Source of the DNA: Atopobium sp. oral taxon 199 str. F0494
GTDB taxonomy: Bacteria; Actinomycetota; Coriobacteriia; Coriobacteriales; Atopobiaceae
NCBI RefSeq assembly: GCF_000411555.1
Contig: NZ_KE150486.1
Coordinates: forward strand, 682,001-746,000
Direction: 5' to 3'
Length of the DNA: 64,000 bases
Shown here: one piece after another, positions 26,158-35,816 of the stretch
Position numbering within the stretch: position 1 is the stretch's first letter
Layout: the number at the start of each line of letters is the position of its first letter
Made by a program: the position numbers and the translations under genes
The notes under the pieces: model-generated
The model's database searches: none
Told to the model about the DNA's origin: nothing
Seen by the model: the letters and a program-made list of their open reading frames with translations, nothing else

Positions 26158-27213
26158 ATGCCGTACGACAATCAGGAGACTCGCCATTTCACCCATACAC
26201 GGCACGACGTCGGCTCTGAGCGCCACCGCCAGGGACAAAGAAGACGTACACAACAGGGGCATCATCGGACTTCGTCCAGAAAGCGCCGTCCCTCTCAATT
26301 TTCACTTCGCGGATTCAGTTTCGCTAACTTTTCATTCTCCCGCCGCCTCAATAGCCGTCAGCGCATATTGATAGTGAGCATTCTCGCTCTTATCGCTTTG
26401 ATTCTTATTATTTTCCTCATTTCAAGCTGTGTCCGTGGATGTTCCCGAAAGCCCGCGACCACAACGCAAACCAATCCCGTTGACTCCCGCGTTGCCGCAG
26501 GCGTAAGCGAAGAGCTCACCAAAGAATTCACCACCGCGCTCGACCAGGGAGAAAACCTCAAGTGGATAGCTGCGCATGCGGCCGACTACAAAGACCCTAA
26601 AATTCCCGAACTTGCCCTCAAACATCCCGAGGCCATTGATTTTGTAGCAAACTACCCTTCATCTGACGGGCAAGCAAAGTCGTACAGCGATACCGTCGAG
26701 AAGGGCACAGCGCCCAAACTCTATACCTGGGACACCCGTTGGGGCGCTACGACGTATGGTTCGTCAATCCTTGCGGTCAATGGTTCAGGACCCACCGCCG
26801 TCTCTATGGCCTATATGGGTCTTGTCGGCAAAGGTGACAAGACGCCTTCTGATGTCGCTGAGCTCGTAACCGCCGCCAATGACGCAACCGGAGAATCCGG
26901 TATGCACAGCGACTTCATTGAAAATCACCTTGACAAGCTGGGACTGCGCGCGCAGAGCTATGACTCCTCCGCGGCAAATATCAATGCCCTGCTTGATCAG
27001 GGCACCTACCTTCTGGCGGAAGTCAAAGCCAACGCCTTCGGCGACGGAGCCCCCGCGCACTGGGTATTGATTGCAAGCGAGAATGCCGATGGGTCAGTCA
27101 TGGTATATGACCCAACCTCGCCTGAAGTCTCCAGTCATCCCTGGGATTCCGTCACCGTGGCTGCCTCCACAGAAACTCTCTACATGGTCAGTGTCGCCGA
27201 ATCTTCGGAATAA
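26158..27213 (+). CDS. Membrane-anchored C39-like domain protein with Ser in place of the catalytic Cys
   Basis: 351 residues from the ATG at 26158, which follows GGAGG. A basic, His/Arg-rich cytoplasmic head (1-68), one transmembrane helix (about 69-91) and an outside domain follow. From residue 190 the sequence matches peptidase C39-like proteins: YTWDTRWGATTYG, then NGSGPTAVSMAYMGL, PAHWVLI (H301) and VYDP (D318). The family normally has GCGPT, with Cys as nucleophile; here it is G-S210-G-P-T. The protein is therefore probably not a cysteine peptidase, and may bind peptide or glycan instead. It ends at a shared terminator with the phosphohexomutase gene. Confidence 0.75.
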   Translation: MPYDNQETRHFTHTRHDVGSERHRQGQRRRTQQGHHRTSSRKRRPSQFSLRGFSFANFSFSRRLNSRQRILIVSILALIALILIIFLISSCVRGCSRKPATTTQTNPVDSRVAAGVSEELTKEFTTALDQGENLKWIAAHAADYKDPKIPELALKHPEAIDFVANYPSSDGQAKSYSDTVEKGTAPKLYTWDTRWGATTYGSSILAVNGSGPTAVSMAYMGLVGKGDKTPSDVAELVTAANDATGESGMHSDFIENHLDKLGLRAQSYDSSAANINALLDQGTYLLAEVKANAFGDGAPAHWVLIASENADGSVMVYDPTSPEVSSHPWDSVTVAASTETLYMVSVAESSE

Positions 27214-27226
27214 TAAAAGTGCTGGG

Positions 27227-27251
27227 AAAAGCTCCTATTTCAGGAGCTTTT
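27227..27251. terminator. Convergent terminator overlapping the phosphohexomutase stop
   Basis: AAAAGCTCCT (27227-27236) and AGGAGCTTTT (27242-27251) form a perfect stem with a five-base loop. Runs of A and T on both sides let it work in either direction. The mutase stop codon (27235-27237) lies inside the stem. Confidence 0.8.
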
Positions 27252-28956
27252 CAGCGGCGTCTCCAAGAACTCTGAGATGAGATTCAGCTTCCTCGCGAGT
27301 CTTTCCAAGGGTAAAGAGATATGCTTTGACCTTTGGCTCTGTGCCGGAAGGACGGAAAATAACCTTATGGTCGCCCGCAAGGCGGTATTCGATGACATTT
27401 GATGCCGGAAGCGTTTGCGGAGCTTCTTTTTGAAGACCGGAAACGCGTGGCATCTGAGCGCCTGCAGCATAGTCCGTTACGCCAACAACCTTATATCCGC
27501 CGAGTTCCTCAAGAGGCGTCTCACGCAGATTGCTCATAATCTCTCCCATGCGCTCTGCTCCCGCCGCGCCCGGGAAAGCCGCGTTTACAACGCCATTGAG
27601 ATAGTATCCGTAGCGCTGATAGAGAGCGTCCATCGCCTCATAGAGATCCATGCCCTTCGCGGCATAGTAAGAGGCCATTTCAACGCAGAGCATGGTGGCA
27701 ACGATGGCGTCCTTATCGCGCGCATGCGTACCTACCAGGTATCCATAGGACTCCTCAAAGCCCATAAGGAAGCGACTCTCTTCGCCCTCAGCCTTAAGCT
27801 GGTCGATTTGGTCGCCAATATACTTAAAGCCGGTAAGCACGCGACGCATCTCAAAGCCGCGAGCGCGCGCCAACGCGTCAGGCATAGCCGATGAGACGAT
27901 CGTGGATACAGCTACTTTCTCATTGAGCTTCTCGCCGCGCTCCTCTGCCATCGTAAGCAGCCAGTTCAGCAAGAGCACGCCCATCTCGTTTCCTGAGAGC
28001 AGCACATAATCTCCTGCATGCGGGATCGCGGTGCCCATACGGTCGGCATCGGGATCGGTTGCAACAAGAAGATTCGGTTTGACTTCATCAGCCAGACGCA
28101 AGGCCAGCTCAAGAGCCTCGCGGAACTCCGGGTTCGGATAGGTGCACGTTGGGAAATTCCCGTCAGGCATAGCTTGTTCGGGAACTACGCTGACGTCATT
28201 GACGCCAATCTCCTTCAAAATGCGCGTCACAAGCTCCATACCTGTGCCGTTAAGCGGCGTGTACACAACCTTGTATCCATCAGCAGCCTTAAAGCCGGGA
28301 ACAGACACACGCTTGATTGCCGCAATGAAGCTGTCGAGCACTTCTTCGGAAGTCCACTCAATCAGACCCTGCTTCAAACCCTCATCAAAGTCCATCACGT
28401 TGACCTCAAAGGGGTCGACGCGCTCAATGTTGGCGGAAATCTCCACGGCAGCTTCATCGGTAATCTGTCCGCCGTTATCGTTGTATACCTTATAGCCGTT
28501 ATAGACCGCGGGATTATGAGACGCGGTAAGCACAATGCCTGCTGATGTATGCAGATACCGTACGGCAAACGAAAGCGTTGGCACCGGCTCGATGCGCGGA
28601 TACACAAAGACCTTGATGCCATTGGCGGCCAAAACGCCGGCAACTACACGCTGGAAGTCTTCGCCTTTGTTGCGTGAATCACGAGCCAGCGCCAGCGTTG
28701 GATGGTCGTAGTGAGCGTTCAGGTAATCGGCGACGCCCTGCGTTGCCTGAGCAACAACATATACGTTCATGCGATTAGTTCCGACACCTAACACGCCGCG
28801 CAAGCCAGCCGTGCCAAAGGCAAGGTTGCGGTAGAAAGCATCATAGAGAGCGTCCACCTTCTCGGGAGCAAGCAGTCCATCAAACTCAGACCGCAAATCA
28901 GCATCCTGAACATGTGCATTCCAAAGATTAACGGCAGCCTGAATTCTTGCATCCAT
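27235..28956 (-). CDS. Phosphoglucomutase/phosphomannomutase (PGM/PMM family)
   Basis: 573 residues, typical of the long PgcA-type branch. The catalytic Ser loop is TASHNPAVYNGYKVYNDNGG (split TASHNPAVYN, GYKVYNDNGG). The Mg loop is DPDADRMG, the sugar-binding loop GFEESYGYL, and the phosphate loop FRPSGTEPK. It interconverts hexose 6- and 1-phosphates. It would feed glucose-1-phosphate to rmlA and the glycan region. AAGGAG precedes the ATG. Confidence 0.92.
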   Translation of the reverse strand: MDARIQAAVNLWNAHVQDADLRSEFDGLLAPEKVDALYDAFYRNLAFGTAGLRGVLGVGTNRMNVYVVAQATQGVADYLNAHYDHPTLALARDSRNKGEDFQRVVAGVLAANGIKVFVYPRIEPVPTLSFAVRYLHTSAGIVLTASHNPAVYNGYKVYNDNGGQITDEAAVEISANIERVDPFEVNVMDFDEGLKQGLIEWTSEEVLDSFIAAIKRVSVPGFKAADGYKVVYTPLNGTGMELVTRILKEIGVNDVSVVPEQAMPDGNFPTCTYPNPEFREALELALRLADEVKPNLLVATDPDADRMGTAIPHAGDYVLLSGNEMGVLLLNWLLTMAEERGEKLNEKVAVSTIVSSAMPDALARARGFEMRRVLTGFKYIGDQIDQLKAEGEESRFLMGFEESYGYLVGTHARDKDAIVATMLCVEMASYYAAKGMDLYEAMDALYQRYGYYLNGVVNAAFPGAAGAERMGEIMSNLRETPLEELGGYKVVGVTDYAAGAQMPRVSGLQKEAPQTLPASNVIEYRLAGDHKVIFRPSGTEPKVKAYLFTLGKTREEAESHLRVLGDAAEKLLK

Positions 28957-29202
28957 TTGCTTCTCCTTTTATGTAGCGCATCGTTTTTCGACGCATCCCC
29001 CTATAGCAGTATTTTATGCTAAACTGCCGCGCCGTGGCAGGTCTGTTGCAAGTATTTTCTTCACGTCTCTCTTCCTTATGCCGTATCCAAATTCCTTGCG
29101 GCCGTGTCAGACGTTTCGTGTAAAAATAACAGGGTACAAAAAGCTTCGTAGGCTTTTGCATATGCGAGAAGAACCACACACCAACGGGCGAAAGGTGTCC
29201 CG

Positions 29203-31398
29203 ATGAAAAAACAATCGCAGGAATTTTTTGCAACCTGTCCTAAGGGCTTTGAACCGATGCTGGGACACGAACTTGCCCAGCTCAACATTGCTCAGGTACG
29301 ACCACTCAGTGGACAGGTTTCCTTTTATGGCGAACTTGCTGACGCGTATCGCGCCTGCCTGTGGAGCCGGCTCGCTTCGCGGATTATTCTCGTGATTAAC
29401 CGCGTTTCGGCGCAAAACGCCGATGAGCTCTACGAGGGCATCTCCCACATCGACTGGAGCGAACACATACCCCTTGGAGCGACTATCGCCGTTGAAGCCC
29501 ACGGCTCAAACGAACAGCTTCGCAACACGCATTTCACCGCCGTGCGCACCAAAGACGCCATTGTCGATCAGCTCGCGGCGCGGCGAGGAAGTCGACCCCT
29601 GGTCAATACGCGCCTTGCGGACGTTATCATTGCGGTCCGTATTTCCAAGGGGCGCGCAACCATTGGCATCGACCTTACCGGTGAGCCTCTCTTCAGGCGC
29701 AATGCCGTCTCGGGACGTTCCACGCACAATCTTGCGCCGCTGCGCCCTGACTATGCCGCCGCCCTTCTCGCCGCGCACGGCATCTACAGCGGACAGGCCC
29801 TGTCAGACCTCCCTCAGCTTGTCTTTTCGGGCGCGGGCTCTCTCGTAGGAGAGCTTGCCGGCATCGCTTACGACAGAGCTCCAGGACTTCTGCGCAGCGC
29901 GTGGGGCATGTCGCGCTGGGGAGGCCACGACGCCTCCTCCTGGAAAGACGTACTGAGCGAGGCGCACGCACGCTCAGAGGCGGCTGGCGAGAAGCCCATC
30001 CGACTTGAGATTTCTGACACGCGCGGCGGCGCACGCACGACCGCCTGTCACCTGCTCCGCTCCATCGGACTTTCCGTCGAGCCCTCGTTCTTTTCTCCCA
30101 CTGAGCTCGCCCAGCGCACCGGGGACACCGGTGTTATTGCGGATATCTCGTGGACAGGTTCAGAACCTGCCGTCCAGAGTGAAGCTCTCTCCGCACTCGC
30201 CTACCTAGCAGGTAAAAAGGTCACGGTTCTTGCGCTTGACGCCACCTGCGACAGCGCTCTTCGGCAACAGAGCGCCGCTGTAACACCAGTCATCATCGGC
30301 AGAACCGACGCGTGCATTCGTACCTACGCCGCGTCAGATAAGCTTGAGCCGGCCGCTGAGGTAAGCGTATGCGAAAAACGCGTTCCTGTGCTGGTAGATG
30401 CCTCGGATCAATTTGCCGCACGGCTCGCGAAAGTAGTCAAACTCAGAGCCAAGTGGGCTAAGCGAGAAGATATCAGCTGCTATCGCCTCTACGATGCCGA
30501 TCTTCCTGATTACGCCGTCAGCATTGACTTGTATCAAAGCTGCACCTCCCCCGACAGATGGCTGCAAATCTCGGAATACGCGGCGCCGCGCACCATCGAT
30601 GCGTCGTTGGCAAAGAGCCGCCTGCTTGACGTGCTTGCCATTGCTCCAGCTGCCCTTGATATCCCCGCCTCCCATGTTTCTTTGCGCGTTCGTACGCGCG
30701 CCAAGGGCGGGTCGCAGTACTCCGACGCGAGATCTGCTGCAGATACGACGCGCGCACAATCACTCCTTATCGATGAGGGCGGTCTGACGTTTGAGGTCAA
30801 CTTTTCCCAGCGCCTTGACTGCGGCATATTCCTCGACCATCGCCAGACGCGCAGCATGATTCGGGAGATGATGAAGACGGCGGGCACCGCCAAGAGCTTT
30901 TTGAATCTTTTTGCGTACACAGGCACCGCAACCTGCTACGCAGCTGACGGTGGCGCACTCCATACCACCACGGTTGATCTTTCACGCCCCTCACTAGAAT
31001 GGGCCAAGCGAAATATGGCACGCAATGGATTTGATGGCTCCGAACACGAATTTGTGCAGGCAGATGTCCTTGCCTGGATACGTGAACAACGGCACTCAAA
31101 GAACCGCTGGAACGTCATTTTCTGCGACGTCCCCACCTTCTCAAATTCCGCTCGCATGCGCAAAAATTCCTTCGATGTACAACGCGACCACGCCGAGCTC
31201 ATCATTGGCATCTCACGATTACTCACACGCGGAGGCGAAGCACTCTTCTCGTGTAATCTGCGCTCCTTTAAGCTTGACGCCGAGAAAATCGAGCGAGCTG
31301 GGGTATCAATTGAAGACTGCACCCAAGAAACCATACCCGAGGATTTCAAGCGAAACCAAAAAATTCACCACTGTTATCGCGTGAAACGCGTCCGTTAA
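29203..31398 (+). CDS. rlmL: RlmKL-type 23S rRNA methyltransferase with degenerate RlmL half
   Basis: 731 residues, co-linear with E. coli RlmKL. A THUMP-containing N-terminus starts FFATCPKGFEPMLGHEL and includes SRLASRI and KDAIVDQL. The middle RlmL region keeps DRAPGLLRSAWGMSRWGGHD but has FSGAGSLVGE where DPxCGSGT is expected and ADISWTGSEP where NPPYGERxxSEP is expected. The C-terminal RlmK domain has FLDHRQTRSMI, LNLFAYTGTATCYAADGGA, and CDVPTFSNSARM, near the usual DPPTFSNS. The m7G-type activity is probably kept; the m2G-type activity is doubtful. AAAGGTG precedes the ATG. Confidence 0.88.
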   Translation: MKKQSQEFFATCPKGFEPMLGHELAQLNIAQVRPLSGQVSFYGELADAYRACLWSRLASRIILVINRVSAQNADELYEGISHIDWSEHIPLGATIAVEAHGSNEQLRNTHFTAVRTKDAIVDQLAARRGSRPLVNTRLADVIIAVRISKGRATIGIDLTGEPLFRRNAVSGRSTHNLAPLRPDYAAALLAAHGIYSGQALSDLPQLVFSGAGSLVGELAGIAYDRAPGLLRSAWGMSRWGGHDASSWKDVLSEAHARSEAAGEKPIRLEISDTRGGARTTACHLLRSIGLSVEPSFFSPTELAQRTGDTGVIADISWTGSEPAVQSEALSALAYLAGKKVTVLALDATCDSALRQQSAAVTPVIIGRTDACIRTYAASDKLEPAAEVSVCEKRVPVLVDASDQFAARLAKVVKLRAKWAKREDISCYRLYDADLPDYAVSIDLYQSCTSPDRWLQISEYAAPRTIDASLAKSRLLDVLAIAPAALDIPASHVSLRVRTRAKGGSQYSDARSAADTTRAQSLLIDEGGLTFEVNFSQRLDCGIFLDHRQTRSMIREMMKTAGTAKSFLNLFAYTGTATCYAADGGALHTTTVDLSRPSLEWAKRNMARNGFDGSEHEFVQADVLAWIREQRHSKNRWNVIFCDVPTFSNSARMRKNSFDVQRDHAELIIGISRLLTRGGEALFSCNLRSFKLDAEKIERAGVSIEDCTQETIPEDFKRNQKIHHCYRVKRVR

Positions 31399-31532
31399 TC
31401 TGCGCATATGATTTTGTCGATATGCCCGGGCAACCTATCGCCAGCGTTTGAAGGCTAGTCTTCTCATGCCCGTTGGGCTATTCTATCTACATAATCTAGA
31501 CTGTTGTTTCTGGCCGTTGAGAGGGAAAATTC

Positions 31533-33830
31533 ATGAGTGACGAAAAGTCGGCCGCACCTGTTCTTACCAAACACAAGAAAGTACGCAAGTCCACAGGTGT
31601 TCCCTTAAGCGCCGGTATGCTGCTGGTAACCCTCGGCATTGTATACGGCGATATCGGCACCAGCCCGATGTATACCCTCAAAGCCATCATTGCGGGCAAC
31701 GGTGGCTTTTTCACCATGGATACCAACGTTATCCTTGGCGCCCTCTCGCTCATTATCTGGACGCTCACGCTGATTACCACAGTTAAATACGTCCTCATTG
31801 CCATGAAGGCGGACAATCACAACGAGGGCGGCATTTTCGCCCTTTATAGCTTGGTCAAACGCTGCGCCAAGTGGTTGATTATTCCGGCTATGATTGGAGG
31901 AGCGGCACTTCTCGCTGACGGCATCCTCACTCCGGCAGTCACAGTAACTACCGCCATCGAGGGCTTGCGCACCATTCCTGCCGTACACTCGTTTATCGGT
32001 GACGGACAGCAGATTGTCGTTGTAATTACCATCATCATTCTCTGCTCGCTCTTTGCCATGCAGCAGGCAGGCACCTCAAGGATCGGCAAGGCGTTCGGCC
32101 CCGTCATGACTCTGTGGTTTTTGTTCTTAGGCATTGCCGGCTTGATTAACATGGGAGCCGATTTTTCCGTGCTCAGAGCGCTGAACCCTATCCGAGGCAT
32201 TACCTTCCTCTTTAACGGCAATCTGAACGCCGCCGGATTGATGGTTTTGGGCAGCGTCTTTCTCTGTACCACCGGCGCCGAAGCGCTCTATTCCGACATG
32301 GGCCATGTAGGGAAAGATAATATCTACGTATCCTGGCCTTTTGTAAAGGTATGCCTGATTCTTAATTATCTTGGTCAGGGCGCCTGGATTATTGCCAACC
32401 ATACTGACGCCGGGCTTAATACCATCAATGACCTGAATCCCTTCTTCCAGATGCTTCCCGACGCGGTCAGGCCTTTCGCGGTAGTGCTCTCCACACTTGC
32501 GGCAATCATCGCTTCACAGGCGCTCATCACAGGCTCGTATTCCATCGTTTCGGAAGCGGTTCGTCTGGATCTCATGCCTCACATGAAAATCAATTATCCG
32601 TCAGAGACCAAAGGTCAAATCTACATTCCGCTTGTCAATACGATGATGTGGATTGGCTGCATAGGCGTAGTGCTTCTCTTCCAAAGCTCCGAGCATATGG
32701 AAGCGGCATACGGACTTGCCATTACCGTTACCATGCTCATGACCACTATTTTGCTCTACACCTATCTTGCGCGTATTCGCAGAAAACCCATCGTCGCCGT
32801 CGTTTTTCTGATATTCTTCGGCGCTATTGAAGCGATGTTTTTCTTCTCAAGCCTCACCAAGTTCTTCCATGGAGGCTACGTCACCGTACTTCTCGCCACG
32901 GCTATTTTCATCGTCATGTTTGTATGGCGCCGAGGCACCGCTGTCGAGCGTACGCAAAGCGTCTACCTGCCCGTCAATAAATATATCGATCAGCTGCACA
33001 GCCTTTCGCAAGACAACGCCTACTACCCGCTCGCTGACAACCTGGTCTTTTTGACGAACGATTCGTCATTTGACAAGCTTGACCGCGACATTCTCTATTC
33101 CATTTTGGACAAGCGTCCCAAGCGAGCCAAGGCGTACTACTTCATCAACATCTCCGTTACAGACAAACCCAACACGCGCGAGTTTGTCATCAACGATTTT
33201 GGCACCGACTTCCTTTTCAAGGTCACGCTTCGCTTGGGCTTCAAGGAAAATCAGCGCATCAACACCTATCTCTATCAGATTGTCGGCGACCTGATAGCCG
33301 GAGGCCAGCTGGCGCCGCAAAATCACACCTACTCAATCTATCGCGAACATTCCCAGATTGGCGATTTCCGTTTCTGCCTGCTGCGCAAGGTGCTTGCTCC
33401 GGAAACCGATATTTCAGGCTTTGACAAGCACTGCCTTGAGCTGAAGTATTTCATTCGCCGGATTTGCGGATCGCCCGCTCGTTGGTATGGATTGGAAAAC
33501 TCCAGTGTCCTCTTTGAGTACGTTCCGCTGTTTTCCAAGGTCAAGCGGGAACACAAGCTCACGCGTATCGCCCTCGATACGGTTGTCGGCACAAATCCCT
33601 CATCCAAGGCCGAATCGCAGATGGATGAGCGTATTGCGGAAATTGAAGAGGATGACGATATCTTCTCCGCGGCTATGCATAAGGATCGCATTGAAAACGC
33701 TGCGGCCGTTCACGACCTTGTCGGCGGTGACACCGCCAGCTTCAAGCCACTTCAGCTTGACGATGAGGACGAAGAACTCGATGATGAGGAATCCGGTTCA
33801 GAGGAAATTCTCTCAGGCAAAGACGAGTAA
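31533..33830 (+). CDS. kup: KUP-family potassium uptake protein
   Basis: 765 residues with about 12 membrane helices and a cytoplasmic C-terminus. The KUP start signature LVTLGIVYGDIGTSPMY is clear, and NHNEGGIFALYSLV follows in the second helix pair. It is a K+:H+ symporter. The tail from about residue 690 is unusually acidic (IEEDDDIF, DDEDEELDDEESGSEE) and longer than in E. coli Kup. GAGAGGG precedes the ATG. The 134-base leader shows no riboswitch I can identify with confidence. Confidence 0.95.
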   Translation: MSDEKSAAPVLTKHKKVRKSTGVPLSAGMLLVTLGIVYGDIGTSPMYTLKAIIAGNGGFFTMDTNVILGALSLIIWTLTLITTVKYVLIAMKADNHNEGGIFALYSLVKRCAKWLIIPAMIGGAALLADGILTPAVTVTTAIEGLRTIPAVHSFIGDGQQIVVVITIIILCSLFAMQQAGTSRIGKAFGPVMTLWFLFLGIAGLINMGADFSVLRALNPIRGITFLFNGNLNAAGLMVLGSVFLCTTGAEALYSDMGHVGKDNIYVSWPFVKVCLILNYLGQGAWIIANHTDAGLNTINDLNPFFQMLPDAVRPFAVVLSTLAAIIASQALITGSYSIVSEAVRLDLMPHMKINYPSETKGQIYIPLVNTMMWIGCIGVVLLFQSSEHMEAAYGLAITVTMLMTTILLYTYLARIRRKPIVAVVFLIFFGAIEAMFFFSSLTKFFHGGYVTVLLATAIFIVMFVWRRGTAVERTQSVYLPVNKYIDQLHSLSQDNAYYPLADNLVFLTNDSSFDKLDRDILYSILDKRPKRAKAYYFINISVTDKPNTREFVINDFGTDFLFKVTLRLGFKENQRINTYLYQIVGDLIAGGQLAPQNHTYSIYREHSQIGDFRFCLLRKVLAPETDISGFDKHCLELKYFIRRICGSPARWYGLENSSVLFEYVPLFSKVKREHKLTRIALDTVVGTNPSSKAESQMDERIAEIEEDDDIFSAAMHKDRIENAAAVHDLVGGDTASFKPLQLDDEDEELDDEESGSEEILSGKDE

Positions 33831-33854
33831 CCGACTTTTGCCTGCTTGACGAGT

Positions 33855-34748
33855 CTACGAGAGCGCCCACTCCAAAAAGCGTCCCTCGCCCGATTCCTCA
33901 TTGGTATACGTCACAAAACGCGCCGCTCGCAAGACGCTTTCGTTTCCATTGCCCATGGCCACTCCGATGCCGGCAGATTGGAGCATTTCAGTGTCATTGT
34001 CGGCGTCACCAAAAGCGGCGGCAGTGTCACTCGAAATGCCCAGGTAATCGCAGAGCCATGTAAGCGCCGTTCCCTTGGACGTTCCGTGAGCGAGAATCTC
34101 CGCGCCCACGCCCATCGATGATGTGACATCAAATGCCCCTACTTCAGCAAAAGCCGCCTCTACCAGCGGACGAACATACGCGTCAGCATCTTCACTCCAA
34201 TAAGACCCCAGGCGCTCTATATCATCGATAGAAGCGATGAAGTCTTTCGGGGAACCCTCATAGGGCGTACGGGATCTGAGCATAAACTCCTTATGATGTC
34301 CCGGAAGCCGGAAGAGTTTCATCTTCTCCCTGCGAGCATTATCGGTATACGCCCTTCCTCCCGTAAACACGTCAAACGTTACCGGCAAGTCTTTCATAAG
34401 CTCAAAAAGAGCCAGCGCGTCTTCTTTTTTGATGTGAGACGTATAGAGCGCTTCTTCCGTTCTCAAGTCAGTCACGGTAGCGCCGTCAGCGGTAATAGCA
34501 TAGCGGGACGCGGGATGCGCAAGCACCTCATGCGGGAGCAAAGAAAGCGCGCGGCCGCTTGCCGGCACGAAGGGAATCCCCTGCTTAGCAAGACGATCAA
34601 GGATTTCAAGGTTCTTCTCGCTGATCGACTTATCACATGAGAGAAGCGTATCGTCCATATCGGAAAAAACAATGTTTACATAAAGTCCCGAAGATTCGCT
34701 CTTCATCCACTGGGTCTTTTTGGCAACGACTTCTGAAAGCGGAGTCAT
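33855..34748 (-). CDS. HAD-superfamily phosphatase, Cof type
   Basis: 297 residues. Motif I is FSDMDDTLLSCDKSIS, motif II PASGRALSLL, motif III includes the GTSKGTALTWL lysine, and motif IV is FGDADNDTEML. This is the Cof/YbjI subfamily (C2B cap), which removes phosphate from sugar phosphates, FMN or pyridoxal phosphate; the substrate cannot be told. The start with MTPLSEVV has GGGAGG 12 bases upstream; the ATG coding MKSESSG is an alternative. It shares a transcript direction with the ACT gene. Confidence 0.85.
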   Translation of the reverse strand: MTPLSEVVAKKTQWMKSESSGLYVNIVFSDMDDTLLSCDKSISEKNLEILDRLAKQGIPFVPASGRALSLLPHEVLAHPASRYAITADGATVTDLRTEEALYTSHIKKEDALALFELMKDLPVTFDVFTGGRAYTDNARREKMKLFRLPGHHKEFMLRSRTPYEGSPKDFIASIDDIERLGSYWSEDADAYVRPLVEAAFAEVGAFDVTSSMGVGAEILAHGTSKGTALTWLCDYLGISSDTAAAFGDADNDTEMLQSAGIGVAMGNGNESVLRAARFVTYTNEESGEGRFLEWALS

Positions 34749-34767
34749 AGGTATTCAATGCCTCCCG

Positions 34768-35061
34768 TCAGATTCTGTACATATACGTGAAAACCTCTTC
34801 ACGCTCCATATTGACCTGCACGTTCAGCTGACCGGCCAGCTCTTCCAGGTCCGTTTTGACTGACGAGAAGTTCGCGCCGTCAGAAAGCTCCACGAACATG
34901 GTCATGGTAAAAATGCCCGAAAGAATTGTCTGGGTGATATCCAAAATATTGACGTTTTGGCGAGCCAACGTCGATGCCACGGCCGCGACGATGCCCGGAG
35001 CGTCCTTTCCCAACACCGTTACGATCGCACGGTTCTTTGATGTTTCCTGAGCGTCAGCCAC
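34768..35061 (-). CDS. ACT domain protein (UPF0237 type)
   Basis: 97 residues consisting of one ACT domain: RAIVTVLGKDAPGIVAAVAS, then LARQNVNILDITQTIL and FTMTMFVEL. Such stand-alone proteins bind small ligands, often amino acids, and are often found next to DUF711/PFL-like genes. No such partner is present here. The start is GTG with AAGGAG in front. Regulation of an unknown enzyme is the family-based guess. Confidence 0.85.
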   Translation of the reverse strand: MADAQETSKNRAIVTVLGKDAPGIVAAVASTLARQNVNILDITQTILSGIFTMTMFVELSDGANFSSVKTDLEELAGQLNVQVNMEREEVFTYMYRI

Positions 35062-35222
35062 AAAGTCTCCTTGATACTAGTTCACTACAGCATAGCTACA
35101 ACATAGAGTATTGTACGGCAGCGGCGCGCATCGCGAAGCGCGCAGGCGCACTTTGACACTGATAGAAAGACGAAATTTGGAGCAGCGAGTCCGCAGGTGC
35201 GGTTTTGGGCCGCAGAGAGGTG

Positions 35223-35723
35223 CTATGCTTCGCAGTACACGATGCCAAACCGGGACGAAAACTCAGACTTCACCTTGTCAGTCGACGTATGCAAAGCGAC
35301 TGCCAGCTCATACAGAGAACGAGTGCTGGCCATCTTAAAAATACGTTCATGAGAAACGGGCGGCCGCTTGTTTTGCGCACGGGCGTTGTATATGCGGCTG
35401 CGAAACGTCTTGGCAATGCTTACGGCGTCTTCGCATGACCCCTCCCGAATGACCCGCTTGAAATGCGATTCTTCAAGAGAGCTATTATGCACATGAAAGG
35501 TGTCAAGGGAGATGAGAGGGTACTTGTCAATCAACTCTTCCGCTTCATCAAACGACATAACCGTGCGCAAGCGGCCCTCCTGCGTGCGAGGAAACGTTAT
35601 CTGAATCGGGTGCTTGCTGCTGATGGGCACAAGTGTATACCACCCGTCACTTCCTTGAGCAACTGCTGAAACCTGACACACGCCCTGACCCGGATGCACT
35701 ACATAGTCACCAACAGCATACAT
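35223..35723 (-). CDS. CarD/CdnL-family transcription regulator
   Basis: 166 residues. The N-terminal RNA-polymerase interaction domain starts MYAVGDYVVHPGQGVCQVSAV and includes YTLVPISS. The C-terminal helical DNA-binding part (ISLDTFHVHNSSLEESHFKR, then LYELAVALHTSTDKVKSEF) matches CarD. These proteins stabilise open promoter complexes at rRNA and other promoters. It appears monocistronic, with a G/C-rich hairpin region after its stop (about 35105-35150) that lacks a clear U-run. Confidence 0.88.
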   Translation of the reverse strand: MYAVGDYVVHPGQGVCQVSAVAQGSDGWYTLVPISSKHPIQITFPRTQEGRLRTVMSFDEAEELIDKYPLISLDTFHVHNSSLEESHFKRVIREGSCEDAVSIAKTFRSRIYNARAQNKRPPVSHERIFKMASTRSLYELAVALHTSTDKVKSEFSSRFGIVYCEA

Positions 35724-35816
35724 TGCGCGGCTCCCTTCGGATTACGCTCAGTATAGCAAAAAATTCTTTAACTAACTGTTTTACCTGCTGTTTTATGAAT
35801 GGCGATATTCTTTGAA

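Noticed and set aside
31399-31532. c-di-AMP (ydaO-type) riboswitch upstream of kup
   Set aside because: Such elements often precede potassium transporters, but this leader is only 134 bases and I could not match the conserved core.
35105-35150. Terminator after carD
   Set aside because: The G/C-rich palindromic stretch could fold, but no U-run follows and competing direct repeats make the structure uncertain.
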